Source: Siphonodentalium dalli
Lineage: Eukaryota > Mollusca > Scaphopoda > Gadilida > Siphonodentaliidae
Direction of reading: 5' to 3'
Length of the DNA: 64,000 nucleotides
Assembly: GCA_032622095.1 (NCBI GenBank)
Contig: CP136063.1
Location: 78,779,980-78,843,979, forward strand
Part shown: positions 10,688 through 22,977 of the stretch, in pieces
How positions within the stretch are numbered: the stretch's first letter is position 1
Layout of the letters: each line of letters opens with the position of its first letter
Position numbers and translations under genes: made by a program
The notes under the pieces: generated by a model
Database searches by the model: none
What the model saw: the letters and a program-made list of their open reading frames with translations, nothing else
Told to the model about the DNA's origin: nothing

Positions 10688-11519
10688 ATGCTACATGTGT
10701 GCATGTGGACACGCATATTGACGAGCCCGTGTGTGCTGGAAGTGTGGCAGATTTCCTGTCGTTTTCAGGGGAAGACCAAACAGACATTATTCTCAGATGA
10801 CGGTGATTCAAATGCAAAAAGTGACGGAAGTATCCTCGACGACTCCAAAGTAGACCACGACTGGCAGCCTCCTAGTACCTCTAATAGACCGAGACAACCC
10901 ATCTTCACTGATGAAGTTCTGTCCCCGATACATGAATTTACGATCCAGGAATCTGCAATTCAAGAATCAACAGTGGTTATCATGACAGGCTCGGACCACA
11001 CCGATAAATTGGGTGCTTCGATTTCTCAGGGAGTAAGTAAGAGGAATACACATAACAGACTCATCCCTGTTTCATGTCAGAAACATATGAACAAAGATAA
11101 ACGTATATGGGCACATTGAAAGCTGTTGGTAAGCAGCAACAATTCACAAATCCCAAGCCTGTACGACTCATTCAGGACAGTAAATGTGTATCGCTATGCA
11201 ATAAAAAAACGCAGTTGTCGTCATTTCTCCCCTGATGACAGAAAACTGATATTTGAAGCATTATGGGGGGAACATGGCCTGGCCGGAAAAACGGACCTAT
11301 GTGGCCAGCTTTGTGACTCAGCTTACAAATGGACCAGGTAGAAGAGGCACAATGAAAACATGTTCTTTCGCCTACCAATTAAGAAAGTCTGATGGGTTGT
11401 ACAATGTAAGCAAATTGACTTTTATGACAACATTGGTTATCGGGCAACGAACCCCTACAGCTGGATTAATAAATTCGATGACGGGTTGCCAGTTGCGTCA
11501 CCGCCTGAACAATGAGGTC

Positions 11520-11560
<41 letters not shown>

Positions 11561-12659
11561 GTTAAACAGTTGAGCGAAGGGGAAAATATGTTCTTGATTC
11601 TTTGCCTAAAGTCGACTCCCATTACACAGGGCTTCTTCGAATAAACATTACCTTGAACCCACTTTTCAATCTTTCTGTCATCTTTATAGAATAAATAAAG
11701 AAAGTTGTGAAATAGAGGGTGGAGAGCTGTGTTCGTGGACAAAATTTCACACATTGTTCCAAGATATGAATATCGCATAGTATCAAAGCACAAGCAGAAA
11801 AGGAACTGGATAAGGAAAGAGCAAAAGAGCAAAACTTGACCGGGATATTCGGGTGTTGACTGTTGATAAGCAGTCGGTTTTGTTATCGCCCCCATTGAAA
11901 GCATGTGCTATGTATTATAAAACCAAATTGTGTTGTTATAATTACACAAGTTATGACCGAGTGAACAAAGATGCGGTGTTGTACTTCTGGAATGAGAGTG
12001 AGGTGGCCTTAAACGCGGGTACCAAATGCTTCTTGCCTGTCCGACTATATTGAACGGTTACCAAGCACTGTCTCGGAGATGATAATCTACAGCGACGGGT
12101 GTACCAACCAAAACAGAAACGCCATATTATCCAATGGGATATTGAAGTGTGCTATGGCGAAAACAATTGTGATCTTTCAAACGTTTCTAGAACGTGGTCA
12201 CACGCAAATGGATTACGGCAGTGTCCATTCCACTATTGAGGTCGCACTCAGACATAAGCCATTCTACATTCCTCACATATATTCGATATGCAAAACGCGC
12301 GCCTCAAACATCCAAATAACACACCCATGACTTCTTCAAAAACTACCGAAGGATTGAAGTATTACAATTCAATACGATCAGGCTGCAAGCCTGGAGACCC
12401 CTGTGTGGTGGACATTCGCAGTCTCCGATACGACACAGGCGGGAATATTCAATATAAGCTAAATTTCGACGATGATTTCCAAGACACACCAAAGAAAACG
12501 ACACGAGGTTGGAGTATCGGTATGATGTAGAGCAACCTTCCAAAATTACACAGCAATCGTGTCCCAATCACACTCGGCAAGTTCAATGATCTTCAGGACT
12601 TTAAATGTTTAATGCCTCCTGACTATCGTTCATTTTATGATCACCTGCCACGTACTTGA
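10688..12659 (+). pseudogene. DDE-type transposase-like pseudogene
   Basis: Fragments in several frames line up in the order of a TE-related protein family I recognise but cannot name. They are FSPDDRKLIFEALWGE with nearby Cys pairs, VSKLTFMTTL, LTVDKQSVLLSPPLKA followed by YYKTKL (from 11853), IIYSDGCTNQNRN (about 12081), GHTQMDYGSVHSTIE (about 12200), a GDPCVVDIRSLRYDTGGNI stretch near 12390, and a C-terminal LQDFKCLMPPDYRSFYDHLP ending with TGA at 12657-12659. The Asp of TVDKQ, the Asp of YSDGC and the Glu of STIE could form a DDE-like triad (inference). Several frameshifts and a GA microsatellite at 11523-11557 break it, so it is dead. The N-terminal limit is uncertain. Confidence 0.7.
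11523..11557. repeat. (AG)n microsatellite
   Basis: About 17 AG units lying within the decayed transposase-like pseudogene. Confidence 0.95.
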
Positions 12660-12938
12660 ACATTGTGAAGTTATATGAAGGTTAATAATGAGGTTTAGAT
12701 TGAAACTTTTTGCTTCGCCCGGCAAGACATAATATCATAGAACTATAGTTTGTTGATGAACTCATAAACGTATAAGCACATGTTTATCCATTATTTTGCA
12801 AAGAACAAGATAAACAAGTTTCCATGCCTGATCAAAATATATGCCCAGAAGATTTCCCCAGCAGTTTTCGAATGTCATCGTAGTCTCCTTTGTGCCATAC
12901 AATGTAGATACCGCAATGATCCTTTCTCTTGGACGCTT

Positions 12939-13359
12939 CTAACTAACACGGGACTGAATTCTATTGAGAACATCAAAATCGCCTTTCCCTAGATGATTCT
13001 TCCACACGGAATCGAGGCTGTTTGTTATAATTAAGTCCAATATATTAGCGACTTGGTCCAGTCTGTGCCAAGTACGATTGTTCACTAGTCGATGCACACA
13101 CGTAGCGTCTTCGTGTCCAAGCAAGCGAGGAATGACAGCAGAATCACTGGATGATATGCCAGTATCCCACCATATTGGAGAAACTAAAGTCTCCGAAAAT
13201 GAAAATGTTTTTCTTGTTATCCCTTTCAAAACAGGTAATCAATTTGATGATGTTTTTGTCATTTTCTTTGTTTGAATTTGAATTTGGACCGCGGTCAACA
13301 CATCCAACAATTACTTTTGTGTTCTTCAGTTTCCAATTCTCACCCCACTGGTTCCGCAA
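12939..13359 (-). pseudogene. Non-LTR retrotransposon endonuclease fragment
   Basis: In two overlapping minus frames the sequence gives a CVDRGPNSNSNKEND stretch resembling the YRPPNS motif, then IFIFGDFSFSNM resembling GDFN, then VANILDLIITN. These are landmarks, in the right order, of the apurinic-type endonuclease domain of jockey-like non-LTR elements. A frameshift lies between the second and third blocks, and no RT follows. It is a short orphan fragment. Confidence 0.65.
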
Positions 13360-13668
13360 AATATGTGGTAACCGGATTTATTGCATTTTTGAGCCGGCAG
13401 ATGTTTGTGAACGTATACCAGAACACACCGCTTAACATTTTCACCTATGAACAGGTCATAGCCATTGTTTTAAAATTAACTCTTTTTCACAGGAATTTAG
13501 CATTTTTTGTCCTGAAGAGTTTCCGTGACACATATTACAGACGGGTTGTGTTCTCGATCCGTAGTTGTAATTCATCTCGCTTGTTGATGAGTTTGTCAGC
13601 ATTTAAATGTGAGTTATGCGGCTTTTCTGCCCTCTTATGAAACCACTCCTGACGGGGACCACCATATT

Positions 13669-13722
13669 AAATTTATTCAGATCCATCAGCCTATCAAATT
13701 TATTCAGATCCATCAGCCTATG
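13669..13722. repeat. Short tandem duplication
   Basis: A unit of about 27-28 bp (AAATTTATTCAGATCCATCA...) occurs twice in tandem. Confidence 0.8.
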
Positions 13723-14219
13723 GCTGAGATATTTGCTCAGACAGACACATGGACAGACGGACAGATGCATGTAATCCAGTGAGTACAAGACCTGATATAA
13801 AATTATGTCACCCTAATTCCATTCAAATACAATAGCTGTGTTCTCACATATATTGTGTGTGGGATCGATGATACTTGTGACGAGTTCAATGAGATTGACA
13901 ATGTACGAAAAGTCGCATGACATTCATCACACCAAACTTCATTTGCGCTTGATACTGCACCGCTAATCTTTGCCTTTGATCACAAACTGTCCTTTGGGAT
14001 GTTTCTGTTTGAAAGCTTTTAGTTGGACTCGTAATTCTTTTTGCTTTTGCTTTCTTGAGGATTGAAATAAAGTTTATCTTTATTTTCTATACCTTTCGCG
14101 TTCCTGTTAAATTCTATTGTCTGTGACATCATTTCATTCCTCATATTCTCGGAATGAAGAATTATTTTTATGGGACAAACTTTCCCGACTCGGTATAGTG
14201 CTTCAGTTTCACTTCTTTA

Positions 14220-15240
14220 GCTTAGAATTTTGTCATCTTGTCCAACCAGTCTGTTGTCCCAAAAACCGCACATTATCTGCTTATAACAGAACATGTTTTA
14301 GGTAGATAATCTGCCTCGAATCACGTCATTTTAAGTCGATAAAGTGCTGAACATGACAGCGTTTTAGTCACATTAACGACTCATAATGAAGAGATTCTCA
14401 GGTGATTACTTGCGGAGAAGATAAGATAAGATAAGATAAGATAAGTTTATTGACAATTACACCCACACGGGGCCGATGTCACAACATAAATAACAATAAA
14501 TATATATATGATACAATAAGTATACACAATTGTAATCAGAATTAAAATGGAAAAAAATTCATGTTTGTTGTTGAAAATCTGGTGTTTCAGACCTTTTGTG
14601 GAAAAAGAGACGGACCATATTGCACGTTTCTGTTTTGTCATTTCGCAGTATGAAAATGAATTTTTGGGCATCAGTCATATTAATAAACTTGTGATTTACT
14701 TTATTTATTTCGTCAAAGAAACGGAGACGAATGCTTTTGTAAATAGGACATTTTAAAATAAAATGTTCCTCAGTTTCCGTTTCCAATCCACACTTTCTGC
14801 ATATTCTCTTGTCTACAATGACACAAAGAAGCGAACTCAAGATGTTTTAGGTGTAAGCTCTTTAACATGTGTTTTCACTCTGGCCCGCGCCATAAAACTA
14901 AATAACGGATATGACTCCATTATCTGCTTATTTTAGAATAAAATAATTACAGTATGTACCAATTTCACATTATAGGTCGATTATGTGCGTATTTTCGCGA
15001 GGATATGTTGGCCCAACACGTCAGTAACAGCGCTGGTGTCGTCTCACTTTTGTAACTTCGAATACGTTTGAGTACATTCGCGGATGATTGAAACTATTAG
15101 GCTCTTTTTGTGTGATTGCATTGTTTCATATTCCCTCATGCACACTGTGTAGGAACTGTTACATCGGAAGTCATTCTATCGCCGGCATTGTGATGGTTCT
15201 TGCCTGATTTGTTACGGTTCCTGATGATTGAAAATAATTA
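14220..15240. repeat. Interspersed repeat with about 100-bp inverted terminus, copy 1
   Basis: Blocks such as CATTATCTGCTTATAA, AGGCTCTTTTTGTGTGATTG and ATGACACAAA recur in the same order at 19.37-19.87 kb. The right end (15137-15235) is the reverse complement of 19200-19300, so the full element probably has inverted termini of about 100 bp. A retrotransposon tail (14418-14817) is inserted in this copy and absent from the other. Confidence 0.6.
14418..14840 (-). pseudogene. 5'-truncated non-LTR retrotransposon tail with TTATC microsatellite end
   Basis: Read on the minus strand, about 90 codons give the C-terminal Cys/His motif RICRKCGLETETEEHFILKC (C-x2-C...H-x4-C) typical of CR1/L2/jockey-like RT proteins. 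A short 3' UTR, AATAAA, and a tail of about five TTATC units (14418-14445) follow. The intact C-terminus with everything upstream missing is the usual result of 5' truncation during target-primed reverse transcription. The left junction is read from the uninterrupted repeat copy at 19.5 kb. Confidence 0.8.
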
Positions 15241-16130
15241 TTTTTGTGACAAAATCACGCATAATTATAGATATCTTGAATATATTAAACTTTCCTGATG
15301 AACAGAGGCTGCAGAAGTGCCGTGTTACCGAAACCTGAACTCTAGACCACAATTAACTCGGTATTAGCGAGTTAACGCGTAAATATCAACATGTTATCAC
15401 TGAAAATCAAGCCAAGTGGACGCAATTTCTTTGTTTTTCGTGGCGTATAAAATATGAAACGCATTCTGAAGACAAACACTGACTATAAAGTGTACCCGTG
15501 TTATTCTTTTGTAAAATATCTGAGAAAGTATCCCGATAGGGGTTGATAATTGGGAGCTGTGATCTCGTAATCAACACGGGTGCGTGTTACGGTTCTATTT
15601 CAAACCGATCATGGCTGTGACGGTTCTGTCCATGAGATTTATTCGAACGATTTCTGCACTTGGGTCCGAAAATCGTCTTGTGTATCTGACATTTTAAACC
15701 AGATAATGACTGTAGCTTATGTCATTTGCATACTAGAACAGGTATATTAAGAAATAACACAATAAATACCTAATACGGGAGATTAAGTGACATTAATAGG
15801 CAGAAATAAAATATTGAAAGTCCCGATGAGTATAGTATCATAATCATGCCCGCATATATAAATGACCAATGGTAATATAAATCTACTCTCAGGAGAATAT
15901 GAGATGTTATATTCATTTACTTAATCTGGGCATTATTGAAAGATCCAGGTGTGACACTATTTCAATGCCAGCGCCATCATATTTCCTCCTCTGAAGTCCG
16001 CCTGAGGGACATTTACACATGTTTGTAGCCCAGACATGAATATAACTTATGAAATCACGTTCAACTGAATCATTGATAGGTTATGACGTGATTGGGGTGG
16101 TGGGGGGACTTGGGGAGGGGGTGCTTAATT
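15240..16130. other. No gene recognised
   Basis: Non-coding sequence without recognised motifs, apart from a G-rich stretch near 16095-16125. Confidence 0.4.
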
Positions 16131-16350
16131 GGTGTATATCCCCAACTTTGGTCAATTTGTTCAACAGTTACAAATTTCTTATCTTACAATAGATTGGTTT
16201 GAAATTTAACACCAACAATATGTTGAAATTTTTCTCTTAATTTGATTTGACAACAATTTAATAGTGGGGATTTTGTCGTTCTTAGACTAACATTTGCATA
16301 CTTTCCTACACTTTAAACATGTAATCAACCATATTTGACATATACAAATG
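16131..16350. repeat. Diverged interspersed repeat, related to 27510-27690
   Basis: The run CCCCAACTTTGG ... CAATTTAATAGTGGG ... CTTAGAC ... TTTCCTACA is repeated with divergence near 27510-27665, so this is a dispersed repeat. Type unknown. Confidence 0.5.
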
Positions 16351-16479
16351 GACACCTCTTCTTTAAAGTTGATCCAAAAACTCATGATGGGTGGACATGA
16401 AGTAGGGAGCAGGTGTGATCTAGTTTTCTACATCACATGTGCCGATGTGGCCCCTCTTCGTCCGGGCTATTTAGGGATT

Positions 16480-16930
16480 TTTTTGGGATCGTCTCCGCCT
16501 GGGCAAACTATTGTTCGATCGGCCCGGAAACATGCCTATATGAGCGAATATGGTCAAGGTCAAGGACATGGTCGCACGTGAAATTGGACCCACCCATATT
16601 GTTCCCGGGATCAAAGTAGGCCTACATTATACCAAATTTGAGTCGGATCGGTCGAGGTCCAGAAACATGTCTATATGAGCGTATATGAGCGAGGTCAAGG
16701 CCAAGGACACGGTCGCAAGTGAAATTGGACCCGCCCATATTGTTCCCGTGATCAAAGTAGAACCAGCTACCAAATTTGAGTGGGATCGGTTGAGGTCCAG
16801 AAACATGCCTATATGAGCGTATTTGAGCGAGGTCAAGGTCAAGGACACGGACGCACGTGAAATTGGACCCGTCTATATTGTTCCCCGGATCAAAGTAGGC
16901 CTACACACCAAATTTGAGTCGGATCGCATG
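16480..16930. repeat. Tandem array, unit about 133-139 bp, three copies
   Basis: Three copies of a unit beginning AAACATGCCTATATGAGCG (near 16527, 16660 and 16799), each containing GAAATTGGACCC and a TTTGAGTCGGATCG block. Open frames across it follow the repeat period and are not genes. Confidence 0.85.
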
Positions 16931-16938
16931 AATTCCAG

Positions 16939-17343
16939 CGTGACGGAATCACCAAATTTTACGGAATTTCACTTTTCTGTGGCCTATAAAATCTAAAATT
17001 ATGACCAGTAGGGTACCGCTTAAAATAAAAAACATTGTACATACTATAGTAAGTTGTTTGATTATATACAACTATATGTGTATTTAAGTATCATCTCACT
17101 CTGGGTCAAATTGTGTCCGTGACGGAATCACCAAAAAAGTGCCATCAATATGAGGGTAGGTCCGTACTATTGAAGAACCCTGCTCATTCAGCCAAGCTGA
17201 CCTGGAAAAAGTTCCCAATTAGTAAAGTAGATACATTATACTTGCAGAAAAAAGCCGCATTGACACACAAGTGTGTGTATATTACTAGTTAACTCGGTTT
17301 GTTCGCCGTGACGGAATCACACAACGGGCGTGACGGAATCACC
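16939..17343. repeat. Four scattered copies of CGTGACGGAATCAC
   Basis: The 14-mer CGTGACGGAATCAC occurs at 16939, 17118, 17307 and 17329, all on the same strand; all but the third continue with C. The intervening sequence is not tandemly repeated. No function is known to me. Confidence 0.9.
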
Positions 17344-18004
17344 GTGCGATTTTTTTAGGTATAGTTTTTTGTGTAACAAGTGCGGACATTGTCATAAAAG
17401 CATACAACTTGGCACATGTGTATATTAGGTCCCACGTATTATTTTCAGATATGGGGGCAATCACGAAAATACTTTCCATGGCAACGGTTGCTATGCGACT
17501 GTTTTTACCTTAGAAACGGGTTGTTGGTAGGGGTTAAACCGTCATTTTACTAAAATATATGTGCAAAAGGGGGATACTATGGTAATTGAGGCAGATTGTG
17601 ATATGGGAAATGTGACAAAAATAACAATTCCACACATGCCTCACTATTAACCTAGAATGACCCTTGAGCTGCTTGAAAATGATATTTTGGTACATTTGAC
17701 CTTATTTGGCAAAATATGAAATTATGCCTTGACTGCGCATGCGCGCATCATTGACCCCCAGTCACACACTATCTGGTGTTTACGAGATTGTATAGTGAGG
17801 GCAATGACCATTCCAAAATATATTCATTGGATAGTAATAATGAAATACAGAAGAAGCAACAACATTCCCCGATGACATGCTAATGATGCAAATACCCATT
17901 ATCGGTATCCATGGCCGCCTTTTCGTGGAATTCATGATCGGTCGAGCAGTTTTTCGAGTCTATAACAAATACATACATACAGACGGAAGTTCCAAAATAT
18001 ATAA

Positions 18005-18590
18005 TACTAGCCGATGAGCCCGACGTTGTCCGGGCTACGTTGTCCGGGCTATTCAAAAACCAAATTTCAAGTCGATAGCTCTACCCGTTTCCGAGATCTG
18101 GTCTGCGCATGCGCGAAGCTGGCGTCGCACGGGCTCGGCGACCCGATAAAATTCGTATCCGGGGCAAGATACATTCACATACCAAATTTCAAGTCGATAG
18201 CTCCACCCGTTTCAAAGATCTCGTCTGCGCATGCGCGAAGCTGGTGTCGCACGGGCTCGGCGACCCGATAAAATTCGTATCCGGGGCAATATACATTCAC
18301 ATACCAAATTTCAAGTCGATAGCTCCACCCGTTTCCGAGATCTCGTCTGCGCATGCGCGAAGCTGGCGTCGCACGGACTCGGCGACCCGATAAAATTCGT
18401 ATCCGGGGCAAGATACATTCACATAGCAAATTTCAAGTCGATAGCTCCACCCGTTTCCGAGATCTCGTCTGCGCATGCGCCAAGCGGGCGCAGCACGGGC
18501 TCGCCAATACGACAACGTCCACCGCCTGGTCAAACTACACACACGTACCAAGTTTCGTCCCGATCGGTCGAGAATCGTAGATTTGTATAA
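18005..18590. repeat. 122-bp tandem array, about four copies
   Basis: The phrase CAAATTTCAAGTCGATAGCT recurs at 18061, 18183, 18305 and 18427, a constant 122-bp period. Each unit holds GCGCATGCGC. The last unit diverges after 18480. Overlapping open frames on both strands repeat the same peptide and are array artefacts. Confidence 0.92.
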
Positions 18591-19199
18591 ATGACAGACA
18601 GACATACAAACATACAAACATACAGAGGTCTTCAAAATATATATGAGATATAAAATACAAGACAGATAACTCTATATATCCCGTCTACGCTCACGCTTTA
18701 CGAAGTCCAGCGCAATGAAATTTCGCTAATGTTAACCGGCTGTTGAATCATGGAAATGTCGGGCCTGCAAAACGCGTTATTTTTCAAACTAGCTGGCGAC
18801 TTTGTGAATTTTGATAGGCGTAACACAGCTTATTGGATAATCATAGAAAGGCAGTGTAATTCATCGAAATTAATGACAAGTGGGCAAATTTCAACTTAAT
18901 GCATAGTTTGTTGTGTTTATCTTTGTATACTTTCACAAAATTGGCAGTTTGAACCATGTACCATGGCAAATATTAGCCATAGTTTTACCCGTATAGAACA
19001 ATTAAATGGGGAGAGAACCGACTCGATCAGGAGAGAACCCAAACAATTATCAAAATTCGCGGTGTTTGTCGTTGTTATGACTCGCACAATGAAAGTTTCG
19101 TTATTAACACGCTCATTGGTGTCACAGATTGTGATGGGATCGAAAATAAAATTATCACCAGATGCCTCAAAATTGCGTTTTAACTGTCAAAAAGTCGTG

Positions 19200-19890
19200 A
19201 AAATGTATAACTTCGATCAGCAAGAACCGTCACAAATCAGTCAAGAACCATCACACACCGGCGATAGAACGACTTCCGATGTAACAGTTCCTACACAGTG
19301 CTCATGCAGTCATTCGTCAATTTTTGCTTCCATGCTATCGTCAGCTTTATGATTTCTGCTTCCGACTTTATATTTTGTTCTTCGAGGAAGTCGGCCTGTT
19401 CTCCCCAAAACAAGCATATTATCTGCTTATAATATAACTTGTTTTAAGTAGATATTGTGCTTAGACACGCTCCAATTTGAGTCGATAATGTGCTGAGAAA
19501 ATTTAGTCAAATCATTGACTCATACTGAGGTAATTCTAAGAAGATTATGTGCTGACAATGACACAAATAAGCCAACTCACGACTTTTTAGGTGTACGCTC
19601 TTAAACATGTGTATTCACTGTGGCCCGAAATAACGGCGATGACTCCATTATCTGCTTATTTCAGAATCATATGTTGGCCCAACACGTCGGTAACTGCGCT
19701 GGTGGTGTCGACTGACTTTTGTAACTTCGAATACGTTTTGAGTACTTTATCGGATGATTGAACTATTAGGCTCTTTTTGTGTGATTGCATTGTTTCATAT
19801 TCCCTCATGCAGTCATTCATCAATTTTTGCTTCCATGCTATCCGTTAGCTTTTTAATTTCTGCTTCCGACTTTATACTTTGTTCTTTAAA
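19200..19890. repeat. Interspersed repeat with inverted terminus, copy 2
   Basis: The left terminus (19200-19300) is inverted relative to 15137-15235. The interior matches 14.2-15.1 kb without the retrotransposon insertion. A 75-bp block (19310-19385) recurs directly at 19808-19885. The right inverted terminus is missing. Confidence 0.6.
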
Positions 19891-20511
19891 GTTTAACAGA
19901 GAGTCGAGGCGCTCTTGTAACTCTGACATACCCGTTTGGAGATCATAATCCAATTTCATGTCGCTGCTCTTGCACTTAGTGCACTAAAAGAGCAGAGTTG
20001 TCGATTTCTTAGCCAAACAAATCTGGTCGGTAGTGGTCACGGTTATGTCCTGACATGATACGTGGTAATTTACTTATTTCGCATAGAATTCCACTTGAAA
20101 CAGTCTTTATTACACTGTCACATAATCCACATGCTTACAACAGTAAACTTGTATCAGCTAGTTCTATTATATAATCTGTTTTCGACAATTTCTGAGTCAT
20201 TTAGTTAACAAAAGAATCCTCTTCTGTTTCGTTGCTAGGGAATTCACACCGTTCCTCACGCACATGGGTAAAACAGTTAATACAATTAAATAGAACGATA
20301 TAGTTCTGTCGAGAATATCTTCTCTTTTGCTGTACTTCATTTTATAGACTGCACAATGTCTATAGATTATGACAGACCTGTGCTGATGTATCGCATTTTC
20401 TATGTTAAATTCAACAAAACGTGGACGGGCGTTTGTGCTGAATTCAAGACATTGTCATCGCATTCACATGAGTCGATAATAATGGTTAATTTGTTGGTTC
20501 CAAATGCTAAC

Positions 20512-21994
20512 GTTTTGCACTAGATCATGCCATGAAACTCTACTCTGGCTAACGCCCGTAGATATCATATTCCACCAGTACAAAACAAGGGATCTTTTTG
20601 AAGTTTTGACAGGGAACCTTATAAAATCGAAACGAAAACGCGGGGAATAAATTTCTTTGTTATTATCTGTTTCTTAATAATGTACTTCACTGTAAGCGAA
20701 GATCCCAACTAGAAATTTTACGATTTAATTGTCCCCCGAAAATTTATTTTTGGGAGACTATTTTAATCAGCCGCGTCCGTCCGTCCGTCCGTCCGGAGTT
20801 ATAACTCCAGTAATGATAATCCGATTTGATTAAAACTTGGTATGCAGGTGTATCAACAAAGAACACAGGTGCTCTGCAATTCAGGGTTTGATCCGATGTT
20901 CTATTATGGAGTTATTTCCCTTTTTCAACTTTTTTTTTACTTAGAAAATTTCTCACTTTTTCGGTTTCCGGGTGATATCTCAAGTTTGTATCCTTTAATT
21001 GCAAATACCGTTTTTATGTGGATACAGGATGAGTTCGAATTTGAGTTTGATCCGATTTTTTTTTATTTTTCCTAGAGTTATGGACTTTTTTCGACTTAGA
21101 AAATTTAATTTTCTTCTTTTTTCTTTGGTTTCCGGATGATAACTCAAGTTTGGACTGTTCAATTTAAAATTCTGTTTTTTTTTGTGAGTCGTTCATATCA
21201 AAATACAGGTCAAGTTCGAATTTGAGTTTGATCCAATGATTTTTCCCAGAGTTATGGGCCTTTCGACATTTCAACATTTTTTATAATTTTCTGTATGAGG
21301 GTACCTTCATGGTGTACATAATCAACTCTTCCTACAGTTTTGATCGTAAATATTTGAAACTTCAGAGTATTGTTACCCACATATTGGAGATGTTCAACAT
21401 GTATGTAGAAGATGGACAAATTATTTCTTTATGGAATTATTAACCCTTTCGACTTTCAACATTTTTTTAAATTTCTTTAACAAAGCGGCGTCGACTTGCC
21501 ACGTTTTCGGGGGACACTGTGGTCGGCTGACATTTTATTGACTTTATGACAGATTTTTCTTTGCGTTTCTAACAATTATGGAATTTATTTCTGGGTAATT
21601 AATTGAATGTTTATTGCGATATCGGCTTTCAAAAGTCACAGAAAAGAATACAATTTCGAGTTGGGACCTTCACATATAGTGAAGTACACTATTAAGGAAC
21701 AGTTAATAACTCAGAAATATTTTCCCGGCGTTGTTGTTTTGATTTTATAAGGTTCCCTGTCAAAACTTCAAAAAGTTCCAAGGATTTGTACTGGTGGAAT
21801 ATCTCTACGGGCGTTAGCCAGAGTAGAGATTCATGGCATGATCTAGTTTTGCTCCTACGCTTTTCCGGTGTATGGCTATTCGGTATAGTGTGGATCTTCA
21901 CCTGTGATTCACGCAACTGACGCCAGGGTCTTAGTAATACTGTTTCAAGACTGTCATGAAGATCAGGTTATATTAGTCTAATTTCATTTCTAAA
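20512..21994. mobile_element. Inverted-repeat element, about 1.5 kb
   Basis: The left arm (about 20512-20720) is the reverse complement of about 21655-21850; both include the block GGCTAACGCCCGTAGA or its complement and GAAGTTTTGACAGGGAACC. Between them lie a (GTCC)n run at 20776-20798 and three diverged blocks on the theme GAGTTCGAATTTGAGTTTGAT. No transposase is visible, so it is a non-autonomous element or a composite repeat. Confidence 0.6.
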
Positions 21995-22191
21995 TACATC
22001 AAATAAAATGTTATAGTATATACATACTAGTCCCATATACTCATTTAAGTGATTGTATAGTCACTAGTCAGCGAATGGCTTGAGTTTACACCCGTATCAA
22101 CATAATTTTGTATGCGATCATGTGTGCCACGCGTTGCCCAATCCACAATACGTGAATTATTTCGATTACGTCTTGTATACACGGAAATTCG

Positions 22192-22556
22192 CAATTTAAT
22201 TTAGGCCGTGGCTAGAGTACCGTATACGGCACTTCAGCCGGGCTGATAAAGTACCGTATACGGCACACTAGCCGTATATGGCACTCTAGCCAAACTGCTA
22301 AAGTACCGGGACCCTATGCATACGACAATTTACCCAGCAAACTTAGCACTAAGTACCGTGCTTGATCGGAGAAACAATATCCCGCGCAATGACGTCATTC
22401 TACGTACATGCGTGCCAAGCAACGAAATAATCTACGGTACTCTAGCAGTTTGGCTATAGAGTGCCGTATACGGCACTTTAGCAGTTCGGCTAGAGTACAA
22501 TATACTACACTCTAGCCAGTCCGTTTAATTTATGGCTCCAGCCATAAATTAAATTT
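22192..22556. repeat. Palindrome-rich repeat with GCCGTATACGGC cores
   Basis: The 12-bp palindrome GCCGTATACGGC occurs within longer symmetrical phrases on both sides of a centre near 22370. The flanks (AATTTAATTTAGGCC on the left, GGCCATAAATTAAATT-like on the right) are inverted. This looks like a small foldback or MITE with internal palindromes. Confidence 0.6.
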
Positions 22557-22977
22557 ATATCAAAATATTAACTTTGATTTTAAGATAACCTATTAACTTG
22601 AGCGTTTACAGAATACATCTTCGATTCAAACTACTTAGTTTTCTATATATTATCGATTTTAGATCGTTGTTATCACCGGGAATTTATTGAAAATGGCGTA
22701 CAGTACCTCTGTAACAAGCCCCTGTGGTAATAACCCGTAAACTAAAATGTTCGTAAAATATTGCGATCTCGGTAGAATATATGCAAGATATAGTCTGATA
22801 GTAAATTCACCAAAGTGATCCAGAATTGTCAGTAGTTTTCAAGACAAGTATACGCTCTTTATTTTCACCATATCAGGACACGGATTATGTTGAACGCTCT
22901 TTATCTATGAATTCATTCGATGTCAACAATGAAATTGAACGTGTTCAAACTTGCTGTTATCCTGGAAAACGTTTTGC

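Noticed and set aside
18005-18635. Overlapping frames with repeated VCACAKLASHGLGDP-type peptides on both strands
   Set aside because: They simply follow the 122-bp tandem unit, which shifts frame each copy; no gene signals.
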